Program-made: the position numbers and the translations under genes | Shown: in pieces, positions 38,776-47,764 of the stretch | How the letters are laid out: the number at the start of each line of letters is the position of its first letter | Position numbering within the stretch: the stretch's first letter is position 1 | Assembly (NCBI GenBank): GCA_946478305.1 | Contig: CAMLBO010000022.1 | Location: forward strand, 1 to 53,882 | Origin: an uncultured Enterobacterales bacterium | Lineage (GTDB): Bacteria; Pseudomonadota; Gammaproteobacteria; Enterobacterales; Enterobacteriaceae | Direction: 5' to 3' | DNA: 53,882 bases | The notes under the pieces: generated by a model | The model's input: the letters and a program-made list of their open reading frames with translations, nothing else | Databases searched by the model: none | What the model was told of the DNA's origin: nothing

Positions 38776-38948
38776 GCCAGTTTGGGTGGCAACCCAAGGT
38801 CTTGATCTTGAATTTAAAAACCGATTCAGGAGGCAACCTAAGTTCTCGGCATTTGGGCTGGTGTGGGCGGACGCCCACGACCTTGAATTGGAATTTAAAG
38901 ATTGAAAGATTGAAAGATTGAAAGGCCAGTTTGGGTGGCAACCCAAGG
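38775..38948. repeat. 25-bp direct repeats bracketing hairpin/AT units
   Basis: A 25-base sequence beginning GGCCAGTTTGGGTGGCAACC occurs at 38775-38799 and 38924-38948. Each copy carries a TTGGGT-GGCA-ACCCAA hairpin. Between them lie another hairpin (38863-38878), a CCTTGAATT tract and three tandem copies of GATTGAAA (38900-38923). Recombination between the direct repeats would delete about 150 bases. Confidence 0.8.
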
Positions 38949-38968
38949 GTTCAGCAATGCCCCATTGC

Positions 38969-39901
38969 TCACCTCTCCCAGTAGGCGGGCTCGCCAAATT
39001 TCTCCAATAAAAAATCAATTACAGCCCGCACTTTGATCGAGGGTTTTTTACTGTTTGGGTAAACAGCTGAGATGGTTTGGGCCTCCAGCGATGTGGATAC
39101 CTGATATTCCTCGAGCACGCTTACCAGATGACCGCCGTGTAAGGCGTCGCCTATCAGCCAGGTGGGGAAGACCACCAGCCCCATGCCGTCGAGGGCAGCC
39201 TGAGTAAGGGTTTCCGCATTGTTGCTGGTCAGTACGCCGCGCAGCGTGTAAGGCTGCCAGGTTTCATCAGGCTGGCGGAAGAACCAGCGCTGCGAACCTG
39301 CAAATCCTTTAAATACCAGACAGCTGTGCTGCGTCAGTTCCCAAGGTGAAGTGGGGATCCCGGCGCGCGCCAGATAGGCCGGGCTGGCGGCCAGCGTGAA
39401 GTACTGATACCCGAGCGTGCGCGACTGCAGGCTCGAGTCGGCCATCACGCCAATGCGGATCAGCAGGTCGGTAGCGTCATGCAGCGGGTCGATGAAATCA
39501 TCGGTCTGCATCAGTTCAATTTGTAGTTTCGGGTAGCGGGCACACAGTTCATGCAGCCAAGGGGCAAGATGGCGCTGGCCGAAAACCACCGGTGCATTGA
39601 TGCGCACCAGCCCGCTCGGTTCCCGTTCCTGCTCCTGCAATCCGCGCATGGCTTGCTCCAGTTGATCCAGTACCTGACGGGCGTGATGGGTCAGCAGCAG
39701 ACCCGATTCGGTCGGGCTGACGGCACGGGTGTTGCGGTAGAGCAGTTGCGTCTGCAATGCCTGCTCCATCTGCTGGATCACCCGTGAAACAGAGGAGGGT
39801 GACATCGCTTCGCGGCGTGCGACTTCGGAAAAACTTCCCTGATCCACTACCGCGACAAACAGCCGCAGTGACCTGAAATTGAGCTGGCTAAAATCTTCCA
39901 T
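38969..39901 (-). CDS. LysR-family transcriptional regulator
   Basis: 310 residues from the ATG at 39901 (the frame extends further but the family start is MEDFSQLNFRSLRLFVAVVD). The N-terminal winged HTH (about 9-65, FSEVARREAMSPSSVSRVI) and the LysR substrate domain (about 92-300) are complete; it resembles the AaeR/DmlR group. It is divergent from the DMT pair at 40003, which is its likely target. The gene ends only one base from the repeat region. Confidence 0.9.
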   Translation of the reverse strand: MEDFSQLNFRSLRLFVAVVDQGSFSEVARREAMSPSSVSRVIQQMEQALQTQLLYRNTRAVSPTESGLLLTHHARQVLDQLEQAMRGLQEQEREPSGLVRINAPVVFGQRHLAPWLHELCARYPKLQIELMQTDDFIDPLHDATDLLIRIGVMADSSLQSRTLGYQYFTLAASPAYLARAGIPTSPWELTQHSCLVFKGFAGSQRWFFRQPDETWQPYTLRGVLTSNNAETLTQAALDGMGLVVFPTWLIGDALHGGHLVSVLEEYQVSTSLEAQTISAVYPNSKKPSIKVRAVIDFLLEKFGEPAYWER

Positions 39902-40002
39902 CAGTGCGTATCCCGCAAAAGTGTTTTCATTATTATCCTGTTTTTCGCAATGCAGCGCCACGCTATAGTCCGCTTCTTTTTTCAGGAAATAACAGGAAAA
40001 CA

Positions 40003-40437
40003 ATGAATCTGCTATTGATTCCGCTGGTGGTGCTGGCGGGCATGGGGCTGTCGCTGGAGGCCGGGCTGATTGGTCCACTGGGCACTGAAGTCGGTCACTT
40101 GTGGGCGACGCTGAGCATTTTTGGCGTGGGCTCGGTGCTGACAGGGCTGCTGGTACTGTTCTTCAGCCCGCGCAATGCGCCGGCGTTTACGCAGCTACCG
40201 GGCTGGCAACTGCTGGGCGGCGTTCTGGGGCCGGTCTACGTGATTGTTCTGACGCTGGCTACGCCCCTGATTGGCATCGGGCTGACGATGATCGCCATTC
40301 TCTCGGGGCAGGTCGCCAAAAGTTTACTGATTGATCACTTTGGCTGGTTTGGCAGCCCGGCGAAAAAAGTCGGCGGTGAGCGTTTACTTGCGTTGTTGTT
40401 TATTGTCGCTGCGTTGATTTTGATTGCCTGGAGCTGA
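40003..40437 (+). CDS. Small DMT-family membrane protein (YdcZ/DUF606-like), subunit 1
   Basis: 144 residues with four to five hydrophobic helices, starting MNLLLIPLVVLAGMGLSLEA, with CAGGAAA upstream. It contains GGVLGPVYVIVLTLATPLIG and a terminal LLIVAALILIAWS-like helix typical of the DUF606 half-size transporters. The second half is encoded next door, so the two probably form a heterodimer. The substrate is unknown. Confidence 0.85.
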   Translation: MNLLLIPLVVLAGMGLSLEAGLIGPLGTEVGHLWATLSIFGVGSVLTGLLVLFFSPRNAPAFTQLPGWQLLGGVLGPVYVIVLTLATPLIGIGLTMIAILSGQVAKSLLIDHFGWFGSPAKKVGGERLLALLFIVAALILIAWS

Positions 40438-40439
40438 AC

Positions 40440-40892
40440 ATGACTGAACTGATTATGATTATTCTGGCCGTGATTGCCGGAGCGGCGTTAAGCATGCAGG
40501 CAGCGGTAAACGGCAAGCTGGGCGAAAAAGTCGGCGTACTGAAAAGTGCCTTTCTGACCTTCAGCGTGGGGGCGGCTATTACCGCTGTGCTGATTTTGTT
40601 TATTCAGACCCCACAGGTCGAAACATTGCTGACGGTACCCAAATGGCAACTGATGGGGGCACTGTTTGGCGTGCCGTACATCATCATTATGGTCACCGCG
40701 GTACCACGCATTGGTACGGCAGCAGCGACGGTAGCGGTGATTCTCGGACAACTGGCGATGGGAATGATGATTGATAATTTCGGCTGGTTGCATAACCCGA
40801 CAATTGACCTTTCATGGCAACGTATTGCCGCCGTTCCCTGTCTTGCTATCGCTTTATGGCTGATTTACCGCAGTAATCGCCGCACCTCGTAA
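40440..40892 (+). CDS. Small DMT-family membrane protein (YdcZ/DUF606-like), subunit 2
   Basis: 150 residues with five hydrophobic segments, starting MTELIMIILAVIAGAALSMQ just two bases after the partner gene. It shares with it the pattern QAAVNGKLG / GALFGVPYIIIMVTAVPRIG / LGQLAMGMMIDNFGW. Paired half-size DUF606 genes are common. Likely co-transported with its partner under the divergent LysR regulator. Confidence 0.85.
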   Translation: MTELIMIILAVIAGAALSMQAAVNGKLGEKVGVLKSAFLTFSVGAAITAVLILFIQTPQVETLLTVPKWQLMGALFGVPYIIIMVTAVPRIGTAAATVAVILGQLAMGMMIDNFGWLHNPTIDLSWQRIAAVPCLAIALWLIYRSNRRTS

Positions 40893-40926
40893 ATCCTTTG
40901 TTTGGGTAACATGACGCGCCTGGCAC

Positions 40927-41385
40927 TCAGGTCAGGCGCGGATCAAACACCAGCGTTTCTGTCTCGACAGTTTCCAGCAGTGCGGCGAAATCTGGATGCA
41001 GCGGGTTCATAATGGCATTGAACTCAGTCGGTACAATTACCGAAGGTACTCGCAATCCCACGCTTTCGGAGGCTTGTAGCCACGCTTCCCCTATGCTCTG
41101 CGTACTGTCCGGTGGCGAAGGATCTTTCCAGTCCTGGCTGAGTGTTGATATATCAAGTGCTGGCAACATTTCATCAGGTACTTCAATACTTAACAGGGTG
41201 TAAGCCTGTAAAAGCACGCTACTTTGCAAATGTACCATAATCTCCAGTATGGCCAGCGAAATGCTGGTGGCGAGATAAACCACCGGCTTACCCGGCGGAT
41301 TCCAGCGGCCACCATACAGTTGCGCGCCGGAACCTGACCAGGCCGTGGCAAGATGTTTGGTTTTCACTATGCGATAGAGCTTCAC
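40927..41385 (-). CDS. RES-domain toxin (NAD+-depleting type)
   Basis: 152 residues with the RES fold: an N-terminal MKLYRIVKTKHLATAWSGSG, the conserved GGRWNPPGKPVVYLATSISLA and the glutamate in LAILEIMVHL. Characterised relatives degrade NAD+ (for example MbcT and the Photorhabdus/Sinorhizobium RES toxins). It is second in an operon and its start overlaps the antitoxin stop by ATGA (41382-41385), the usual Xre-RES arrangement. All key motifs look intact. Confidence 0.9.
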   Translation of the reverse strand: MKLYRIVKTKHLATAWSGSGAQLYGGRWNPPGKPVVYLATSISLAILEIMVHLQSSVLLQAYTLLSIEVPDEMLPALDISTLSQDWKDPSPPDSTQSIGEAWLQASESVGLRVPSVIVPTEFNAIMNPLHPDFAALLETVETETLVFDPRLT

Positions 41386-41843
41386 CCAAAGACCCCGTAT
41401 TCCAGGCGGCCAATCAGACGGTTCACTTCCAGCGCGCCCGCTTCAGAGGCCAACATCTCAACCGGAGCAATGCCGCCGAGCGCTGGAGCAGGGCGGCGTA
41501 TCCAGTCAAGCGCTGCGCTGCGGTCACCTTCAAACAGGTCGGTGGCGGCGTCTACAATACGGATGAGTCGTGCCACGCGCTCGCTTTCATCCGTTTTCAA
41601 TAGCCCGTTTTCAGCTTTACGACGGGCAAAGCTGCGTTCGTTGATCCCCATAATTTCCAGTAAAGCCATTTTTGACCATCCAAGTTCGGTGTTCAGGCGA
41701 TGAATGCTATCAACGGAGAACCCTTTTTGTATGGCATTGATCAAACTCATTCCGCCACTTGCGGGAAGCCCCGCAGATTGCCAAAGACGCATTGCAGGCA
41801 CGTGTGAGTTTTTGGAATGCAGATCTGGGATTTTAGTTTGCAT
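41382..41843 (-). CDS. Xre/MbcA/ParS-type antitoxin (DUF2384)
   Basis: 153 residues. It has an N-terminal Xre-like helical part (MSLINAIQKGFSVDSIHRL and LGWSKMALLEIMGINERSFARR) and the C-terminal toxin-binding DUF2384 domain (VARLIRIVDAATDLFEGDRSAALDWIRRPAPALGG). It precedes and overlaps the RES toxin gene. It is expected to neutralise the toxin and to repress its own promoter in 41844-41940. Confidence 0.9.
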   Translation of the reverse strand: MQTKIPDLHSKNSHVPAMRLWQSAGLPASGGMSLINAIQKGFSVDSIHRLNTELGWSKMALLEIMGINERSFARRKAENGLLKTDESERVARLIRIVDAATDLFEGDRSAALDWIRRPAPALGGIAPVEMLASEAGALEVNRLIGRLEYGVFG

Positions 41844-42281
41844 GGAGGAGCCCCTTTTTTCAGCTAATTGTCATTATCATACCACGACATTTGTCTTTTG
41901 TGCATATTTCGCGCAATCCAGGCATCACTGCGCGTGATGACGTCCTTATGGGCAATATGTGAATTTTGTGTGATTTCTATCACACAAACTATGTATCCGA
42001 ATGAAACACAAATTGACAAACATTGACCAAATCTATTTATTAGCTAACAAAAGTTGAATCCGATCTGTAGTGACTGGAAATTGCTCAATCTTTGTATTAA
42101 GGGCTTGGCAATCGGTTGCAGATCACAGTTTCAGATTCTTTTTTATGCGTAGTGATGTGGCACGCCAATTACGATTTTAAACAGGCAGTGTTTCTGAACA
42201 GAGATTCAGACGGTGAATGTTTCGTAAAAAATTGTCTCCTTTTGGCAGGGAGTTGCTTCCTAACCCGCTTCTGGTAAACAA
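41844..42281. promoter_or_regulatory. Divergent antitoxin-tsx control region
   Basis: 438 bases without a gene. Near the antitoxin start lie TTGTC repeats (for example around 41869 and 41889) that could be an operator. A perfect CRP site is at 41969-41984. Further right are a TAGCTA-centred sequence near 42040 and a CRP-like half-site GATCACA near 42122, which resemble the complex cAMP-CRP/CytR control of tsx. No RNA gene is seen. Confidence 0.5.
41965..41988. promoter_or_regulatory. CRP site upstream of tsx
   Basis: TGTGA-TTTCTA-TCACA (41969-41984) is the exact consensus, set in a perfect 10-bp inverted repeat TTTGTGTGAT/ATCACACAAA. It lies about 300 bases before tsx, in a region with a further CRP-like half-site. 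cAMP-CRP control of tsx is known in E. coli. Confidence 0.8.
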
Positions 42282-43169
42282 ATGAACAATAAAATTATTG
42301 CAGCTGGCGCTCTTTTAACTTTGTCTTACAGCGCCACTGCGCTGGCTGATGACACCAAGGGTGAATTCGTTTCCGACTGGTGGCATCAGAGCGTCAACGT
42401 GGTTGGCAGCGCCGATACCCGTTTCGGACCAACGATTCGTAACGACGTCTACCTGGAATATGAAGCTTTCGCACACAAAGACTGGTTCGATTTCTACGGC
42501 TATATTGATATTCCAAAAACCTTCGGTGCTGGTAACGGCAACGACACCGGTATCTGGGATAAAAACGGTTCACCGATGTTTATGGAAATCGAGCCGCGCT
42601 TCTCTATCGATAAGCTGACCAATACTGATTTGAGCTTCGGCCCGTTCAAAGAGTGGTACTTCGCGAACAACTATATCTACGATATGGGTCCTGACAGTGA
42701 TAACCGTCAGAACACCTGGTACATGGGTCTGGGTACTGACATTGATACCCATCTGCCGATGAGCCTCTCCCTGAACGTGTATGCTAAATACCAGTGGGAA
42801 AACTACGGCGCAGCCAACGAAAATAGCTGGGACGGCTACCGTTTCAAAGTGAAATACTTCGTGCCATTGACCCAACTGTGGGGCGGTAACCTGAGCTACA
42901 TCGGGTTCACCAACTTCGACTGGGGCTCCGATTTGGGTAACGACGATTTCAACGACGTTAACGGTCGTAAAGCGCGCTCAAGCAACTCTGTGGCCTCCAG
43001 CCACATCCTGGCGCTGAACTATACGCACTGGCACTACTCGTTCGTGGCGCGTTATTTCCACAACGGTGGCCAGTGGCAAGATGGTGCTGAGCTGAACTTT
43101 GGTAACGGTAACTTCGACGTGAAATCTACCGGCTGGGGTTACTACGGCGTGATTGGTTACAGCTTCTAA
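42282..43169 (+). CDS. tsx: Nucleoside-specific outer-membrane channel Tsx
   Basis: 12-stranded beta-barrel channel for nucleosides, 295 residues (294 in E. coli). A signal peptide ends at ATALA (about 22). Strongly conserved blocks include [28 protein letters not shown] and [18 protein letters not shown]. The C-terminus is [12 protein letters not shown] with the terminal Phe. A functional link to xapA and the TsgA-like transporter further right is plausible. Confidence 0.97.
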   Translation: MNNKIIAAGALLTLSYSATALADDTKGEFVSDWWHQSVNVVGSADTRFGPTIRNDVYLEYEAFAHKDWFDFYGYIDIPKTFGAGNGNDTGIWDKNGSPMFMEIEPRFSIDKLTNTDLSFGPFKEWYFANNYIYDMGPDSDNRQNTWYMGLGTDIDTHLPMSLSLNVYAKYQWENYGAANENSWDGYRFKVKYFVPLTQLWGGNLSYIGFTNFDWGSDLGNDDFNDVNGRKARSSNSVASSHILALNYTHWHYSFVARYFHNGGQWQDGAELNFGNGNFDVKSTGWGYYGVIGYSF

Positions 43170-43193
43170 TCTGACTTGCGCAGTTCAAAAATT

Positions 43194-43220
43194 AAAACCC
43201 GGCATGGCCGGGTTTTTTTA
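43194..43220 (+). terminator. Terminator after tsx
   Basis: AAACCCGGC-ATGG-type stem closing with GCCGGGTTT and a seven-T run; it lies between convergent tsx and the ATPase gene. Confidence 0.88.
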
Positions 43221-43268
43221 TAACGCTATTTTTTCGCCTCAATCGCCATCACCATGCCCGCTGCGCAT

Positions 43269-44357
43269 CTATAACTGATGGATGTTAGTTTGTCCGTTGG
43301 TCATCGACAGCTCATACAACTGGAATACCCCATGCTTGCTGATTAAATTTGCCAGCTCCGGCGAATGGCTGGTCAGCCATATTTGAGAATAACGACTGGC
43401 TTCAGAGATAAGTTTGGCCAGAGCCGGTAACATCTGCGGGTGCAAGCTATTTTCTGGCTCATTGAGCGCAATAAACTGAGGCGGTCTTGGGCTAAGCAAG
43501 GCGACGGCTAAACACAAAAATCTCAGCGTACCGTCCGACATTTCGCTGCTTTCGAGAGGCCGGGAAAGACCTTTTCTGTTCATCATCATGCTAAAGCGGG
43601 CATGATCATTTATGCAAAAAAAGGCGCATTCCGGAAACGCGGATTCGAGTATTTCGGTCAGCAGTTCAATATCCCCAATTTCAACGATGGTCTGAAATGC
43701 GGCAGCCAGATTGTTACCGTCGCCCGAAAGGATCGGTGATCTGAACCCCACCTGCGGTTGTCGTATGCCTGATTTTCGTGAGACGTCAAACTCATGGTAA
43801 AAGCGCCAGTTTCTGATGGTTTCCCGAACCTGCGAGACTTCTGGATAGAGGTGCGGTTCACCAAGCTGGCCAAAAAAGGATTCGTTTTCATAGATTGAGC
43901 CGGCATGGGTCACTTTTTCCCCATGGACATTGGTTAAAAAAACCGCCTGGTTTTTTCTTTTCAATACCTGAGAACAAGGGCGTCGGTTAAACCCCGTAAG
44001 CCAGATATGTTCTTCTTTTACAATAGGATCCAGATCAAATTGAGTGGGGTAGGGCAATTTATCCGGAAAGCCCACCTGTAATTCGTAGTCAAAATCATCG
44101 GTTTCACAGGAGAGACACAATCTGCGGGCACGGTGAGAGCTGCGCTCTGAACCTGACCACATCGTATTTTGTATTCCGCCTTCCTCGCTGAGCATCGACG
44201 AAAGCTGACCGCTGGCCGCACCAGATAAGAGGTGAATCGCTTTGTAGATATTGGATTTTCCGCAACCGTTGGGACCAAAGATGATGTTCAGCTGGCTGAG
44301 TTCGAGAGAAATATTCTTAGCCGAACGGTAATTATCGATGTGAATATGGCGAATCAT
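43269..44357 (-). CDS. RecF/OLD-like AAA ATPase of unknown role
   Basis: 362-residue ATPase with an N-terminal Walker A IIFGPNGCGKSNIYKAI (about 26-42), a central insertion (70-240), an SSEMSDGTLRFL signature near 270 and a Walker B-like FIALNEPENSLHPQML in which Asn replaces the usual Asp. A D-loop/H-loop TSHSPELAN follows. It lies alone between tsx and ybiT. Related ATPases act in repair or phage defence, often with a partner nuclease; none is adjacent here. The function is not known. Confidence 0.8.
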   Translation of the reverse strand: MIRHIHIDNYRSAKNISLELSQLNIIFGPNGCGKSNIYKAIHLLSGAASGQLSSMLSEEGGIQNTMWSGSERSSHRARRLCLSCETDDFDYELQVGFPDKLPYPTQFDLDPIVKEEHIWLTGFNRRPCSQVLKRKNQAVFLTNVHGEKVTHAGSIYENESFFGQLGEPHLYPEVSQVRETIRNWRFYHEFDVSRKSGIRQPQVGFRSPILSGDGNNLAAAFQTIVEIGDIELLTEILESAFPECAFFCINDHARFSMMMNRKGLSRPLESSEMSDGTLRFLCLAVALLSPRPPQFIALNEPENSLHPQMLPALAKLISEASRYSQIWLTSHSPELANLISKHGVFQLYELSMTNGQTNIHQL

Positions 44358-44623
44358 CTCAACGGTCTTCCTTTACATAGCGGGGCAAGAAGCGCTTAAC
44401 GCCTTCTCATTTTTACACAGAAATAAACGGAGCGTTTTCGATATTTCAACAGCCTTTAAGCCGCTTTTTCTGCCGACGGCCGCGAGGCGGCGTCTGCCTT
44501 CATGCCGTCAGTCAGATTTATTCCTATCACTTGCGTAAAAAACAACCATCCCAACAGGCGATCTCCTTGCGCCGTTGTGGCATAATGCGCGCCAAATCAC
44601 ATTCCTAATTAAGAGCGAGCGTT

Positions 44624-46219
44624 GTGTTAAGTACTTACAACATCACCATGCAATTCGGCAGCAAGCCGTTATTTGAAAATATAAACGTGAAATTTGGCGG
44701 CGGTAACCGTTACGGTTTGATCGGCGCTAACGGTTGCGGCAAATCCACTTTCATGAAGATCCTTGGTGGCGATTTAGTGCCATCCGGCGGTAACGTGGTA
44801 CTCGATCCGAACGAGCGTCTGGGTAAATTACGCCAGGACCAGTTCGCCTTTGAAGAGTTCACCGTGCTGGACACCGTGATCATGGGCCACAATGAACTGT
44901 GGGCCGTGAAAGAAGAGCGTGACCGCATTTACGCGATGGCGGAAATGAGCGAAGAAGACGGCTACAAAGTGGCCGATCTGGAAGTCGAATACGGCGAAAT
45001 GGACGGCTACAGTGCGGAATCACGCGCGGGCGAACTGCTGCTCGGTGTTGGCATTCCTGTCGAACAACATTATGGTCTGATGAGCGAAATCGCCCCGGGC
45101 TTTAAACTGCGCGTATTGCTGGCGCAGGCGCTGTTCTCCGACCCGGAAATTCTGCTGCTCGACGAACCGACGAACAACCTGGACATTGATACCATTCGCT
45201 GGCTGGAGCAGGTGCTGAACGAGCGTAACAGCACCATGATCATCATCTCGCATGACCGTCACTTCCTGAACATGGTCTGTACGCACATGGCGGATCTGGA
45301 CTACGGCGAACTGCGCGTATATCCGGGCAACTATGACGAGTACATGACGGCGGCGACGCAGGCTCGTGAGCTTTTGAGCGCCAACAATGCTAAGAAAAAA
45401 GCGCAGATTGCTGAACTGCAATCCTTCGTCAGCCGCTTTAGCGCGAACGCCTCAAAATCTAAACAGGCGACGTCACGTGCCCGTCAGATTGATAAAATTC
45501 AGCTCGACGAGATCAAAGCGTCCAGCCGCCAGAACCCCTACATGCGTTTTGAACAAGATAAGAAACTGTTCCGTAATGCGCTGGAAGTGGAAAAAATCAC
45601 CAAAGGTTTTGATAACGGCCCACTGTTTAAAAACCTGGGTCTGATGCTGGAAGTGGGCGAGAAAGTCGCGATTCTGGGCGCTAACGGTATCGGTAAATCG
45701 ACCTTGCTGAAAACGCTGGTGGGTGAGCATGAACCGGAAACGGGTTCTGTGAAATGGTCTGAAAATGCCAAAATCGGTTACTACGCTCAGGATCACGAAT
45801 ACGAATTCGACGACTCCCTGAACGTGTTCGACTGGATGAGCCAGTGGAAATCCGAGAAAGACGACGAGCAGGCTGTACGCGGCATTCTCGGCCGTTTGCT
45901 GTTTGGTCAGGACGACATCAAGAAGAAAGTGAAAGTGCTTTCTGGTGGTGAGAAAGGCCGCATGCTGTTCGGGAAACTGATGATGCAGCGTCCAAACATC
46001 CTGATCATGGATGAACCTACCAACCACCTGGATATGGAGTCCATTGAGTCATTGAACATGGCGCTGGAAATGTACGAAGGCACGTTGATCTTTGTCTCCC
46101 ATGACCGTGAATTCGTCAGCTCACTCGCGACCCGCATTCTTGAAATGACGCCGACTAAAGTCATCGACTTCTCCGGTAACTATGAAGATTATCTGCGTAG
46201 CCAGGGCATAAATAACTAA
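44624..46219 (+). CDS. ybiT: ABC-F ATPase YbiT
   Basis: 531-residue soluble twin-ATPase (E. coli YbiT 530) that binds ribosomes. It starts with GTG at 44624, then [16 protein letters not shown]. The first ABC domain has Walker [10 protein letters not shown] (about 38-46) and a non-standard signature; [13 protein letters not shown] is its Walker B. A linker coiled coil follows, and the second domain has [18 protein letters not shown] and [13 protein letters not shown]. Such proteins adjust translation; the exact role of YbiT is not settled. Confidence 0.96.
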   Translation: MLSTYNITMQFGSKPLFENINVKFGGGNRYGLIGANGCGKSTFMKILGGDLVPSGGNVVLDPNERLGKLRQDQFAFEEFTVLDTVIMGHNELWAVKEERDRIYAMAEMSEEDGYKVADLEVEYGEMDGYSAESRAGELLLGVGIPVEQHYGLMSEIAPGFKLRVLLAQALFSDPEILLLDEPTNNLDIDTIRWLEQVLNERNSTMIIISHDRHFLNMVCTHMADLDYGELRVYPGNYDEYMTAATQARELLSANNAKKKAQIAELQSFVSRFSANASKSKQATSRARQIDKIQLDEIKASSRQNPYMRFEQDKKLFRNALEVEKITKGFDNGPLFKNLGLMLEVGEKVAILGANGIGKSTLLKTLVGEHEPETGSVKWSENAKIGYYAQDHEYEFDDSLNVFDWMSQWKSEKDDEQAVRGILGRLLFGQDDIKKKVKVLSGGEKGRMLFGKLMMQRPNILIMDEPTNHLDMESIESLNMALEMYEGTLIFVSHDREFVSSLATRILEMTPTKVIDFSGNYEDYLRSQGINN

Positions 46220-46237
46220 TCATTGTTGATGCCAAAC

Positions 46238-46267
46238 AAAAACCGCCAATAATCTGGCGGTTTTTTT
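46238..46267 (+). terminator. Terminator after ybiT
   Basis: AAACCGCCA and TGGCGGTTT form a 9-bp stem with a 6-base loop and a seven-T run. Confidence 0.9.
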
Positions 46268-46459
46268 ATGTCCGTAATGTGAGGTTAATTCTGCTAAAAG
46301 ATGCACCTGTGCTTTTTTACTGTGCTATTTTTTCCTCTTATATTCCCCAAAAGTGTCCTTTCCCAATGTAACGATTTCTCATCGCTAACAGTTTTCTGCT
46401 CTCCCTGTTGCCTGCGTGCAATGCGGGGTTTCTGTTATTTCAGATGAGAATATCTCTTC

Positions 46460-47671
46460 ATGAATACGTTATTGATCGCGCTGATACGCGCATTACGCCG
46501 CCACCGCTGGCTGTGTCTGTTGGGCTGTGCTTTTGTTCTGTCATCTTTGGGAAATGGTCTGACGCAGGTAGTGGTGTTTGGCCAGCTGCTTCGCTGGCAG
46601 GCTTCCCCGGCCACGCTGACGTTGGCTTATATGTTGGCAACATTACCCGGATTTTTAGGCAGTATCTGGGGCGAATATCTTTGCCGAAAAATTTCCCCGT
46701 TAAGGGTTCTGATCCTGTGCGAAGTTTTAGGTATGTTGGCGCTGATATTCCCGCTTTATGGCTTGGTTATGCACAATATTCCTGCATTACTGGCGGTTCA
46801 GTCGGCCGAGGCTTTGTTAAGCGGGATGAGTTATCCGGCGCTGGCGCTGTTGCTTAAGCGCGGGCTGAGCACCGATGAACTGCCCGCCGCGACGGCGATG
46901 GAAACGCTGATTTTTGCTTCACAGGTTTTGCTCGGCACCGGAATAGGCGTTTTGCTGTTTGATGTTCTCTCTCCACTGAGATTACTGGCTATTGATGCCC
47001 TGAGCTTTGCAGCCTCTGCCGGATTGCTGGCTGGCTCTGCTGCCGTTTTCCACGCTGTGCAGCCATCAGACGATGTGCCGTCATCCACCGCGTCGCGGCT
47101 GCGGTGGCAGAACTGCTCTCCCACGCAACGTCGCACTATTTTGCTGCTGCCTGCGCTGGCTGCCGTGGGTTCACCGGCTATGGCATTGTTACCCGCAGTG
47201 GCCCAGCAAATTCGGCCGGTGGATACCGCGGAATTGGCACTGCCTTTACTGTTTGCACGCAGTTTGGGACAACTATGTGGCCCCTTGTTACTCAATGCCG
47301 ACCAGCTAAGGCGTTATGCAGGCAGCAACGGACGATTATTATTATGTCTGGCGCTGTTTCTTGGCGGCTATTTCCTGCTGCCTCAGATGGGTGCATGGCC
47401 GGTGGCCGGACTGGGGCTGATCTTCGGCGCGCATCTGGCATCGAATGTGGTATTTGCCCTCGGGACTTTCGGCGTACTGCGGCATTTCGCGGCTGAGCAG
47501 GTGGCGACGGCCAGTGCCATGGCCTGGCGTGGGCAGGTGCTGATTGCCGCTGTTGCGACGGGGTGCGCGGGGCTGCTGGCAGAAAGCATCGGCGCTGCAG
47601 GTGCACTGTACTGCGTTTCAACCCTTAGTCTAGCCGGTGTGGCTATTCTGCTATGGCGTTATCGGGAGTGA
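46460..47671 (+). CDS. MFS transporter (probable exporter)
   Basis: 403-residue 12-helix MFS protein without obvious specificity motifs. It begins MNTLLIALIRALRRHRWLCL; helices include LAYMLATLPGFLGSIWGEYL and ALLAVQSAEALLSGMSYPAL. It stands alone between ybiT and the convergent moeBA. Resemblance to the enterobactin/EntS-like or macrolide-type exporters is too loose to name a substrate. Confidence 0.8.
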   Translation: MNTLLIALIRALRRHRWLCLLGCAFVLSSLGNGLTQVVVFGQLLRWQASPATLTLAYMLATLPGFLGSIWGEYLCRKISPLRVLILCEVLGMLALIFPLYGLVMHNIPALLAVQSAEALLSGMSYPALALLLKRGLSTDELPAATAMETLIFASQVLLGTGIGVLLFDVLSPLRLLAIDALSFAASAGLLAGSAAVFHAVQPSDDVPSSTASRLRWQNCSPTQRRTILLLPALAAVGSPAMALLPAVAQQIRPVDTAELALPLLFARSLGQLCGPLLLNADQLRRYAGSNGRLLLCLALFLGGYFLLPQMGAWPVAGLGLIFGAHLASNVVFALGTFGVLRHFAAEQVATASAMAWRGQVLIAAVATGCAGLLAESIGAAGALYCVSTLSLAGVAILLWRYRE

Positions 47672-47764
47672 GATGATGAAACCGGCTGAGGGAAAGTGCT
47701 GGAGCCGGTGAGGCGAGAGAATCAGAGTCCCGCAATTTTGGGACTCTGGTTAAACATGTTGCGT

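Larger units (their letters stand above)
38196..38968. repeat. Composite repeat region with inverted ash-like copies and hairpin modules
   Basis: A 773-base non-genic stretch built from several repeat types. It contains short hairpins with about 4-base loops (38199-38216, 38276-38291, 38782-38797, 38863-38878, 38931-38946), many next to AT-rich CTTGAATT tracts. Two inverted copies of a roughly 170-base element lie at about 38350-38524 and 38567-38735. Two 12-bp stems are present (38297-38328 and 38746-38775), with tandem hexamers and octamers and a 25-base direct repeat. No transposase, tRNA or known phage gene is present. Probably an insertion or mosaic of interspersed elements between elaA-like and LysR genes. 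Confidence 0.75.

Noticed and set aside
38234-38923. CRISPR array
   Set aside because: Repeats are 6 or 8 bases with no spacers of constant length, and no cas genes occur in the window.
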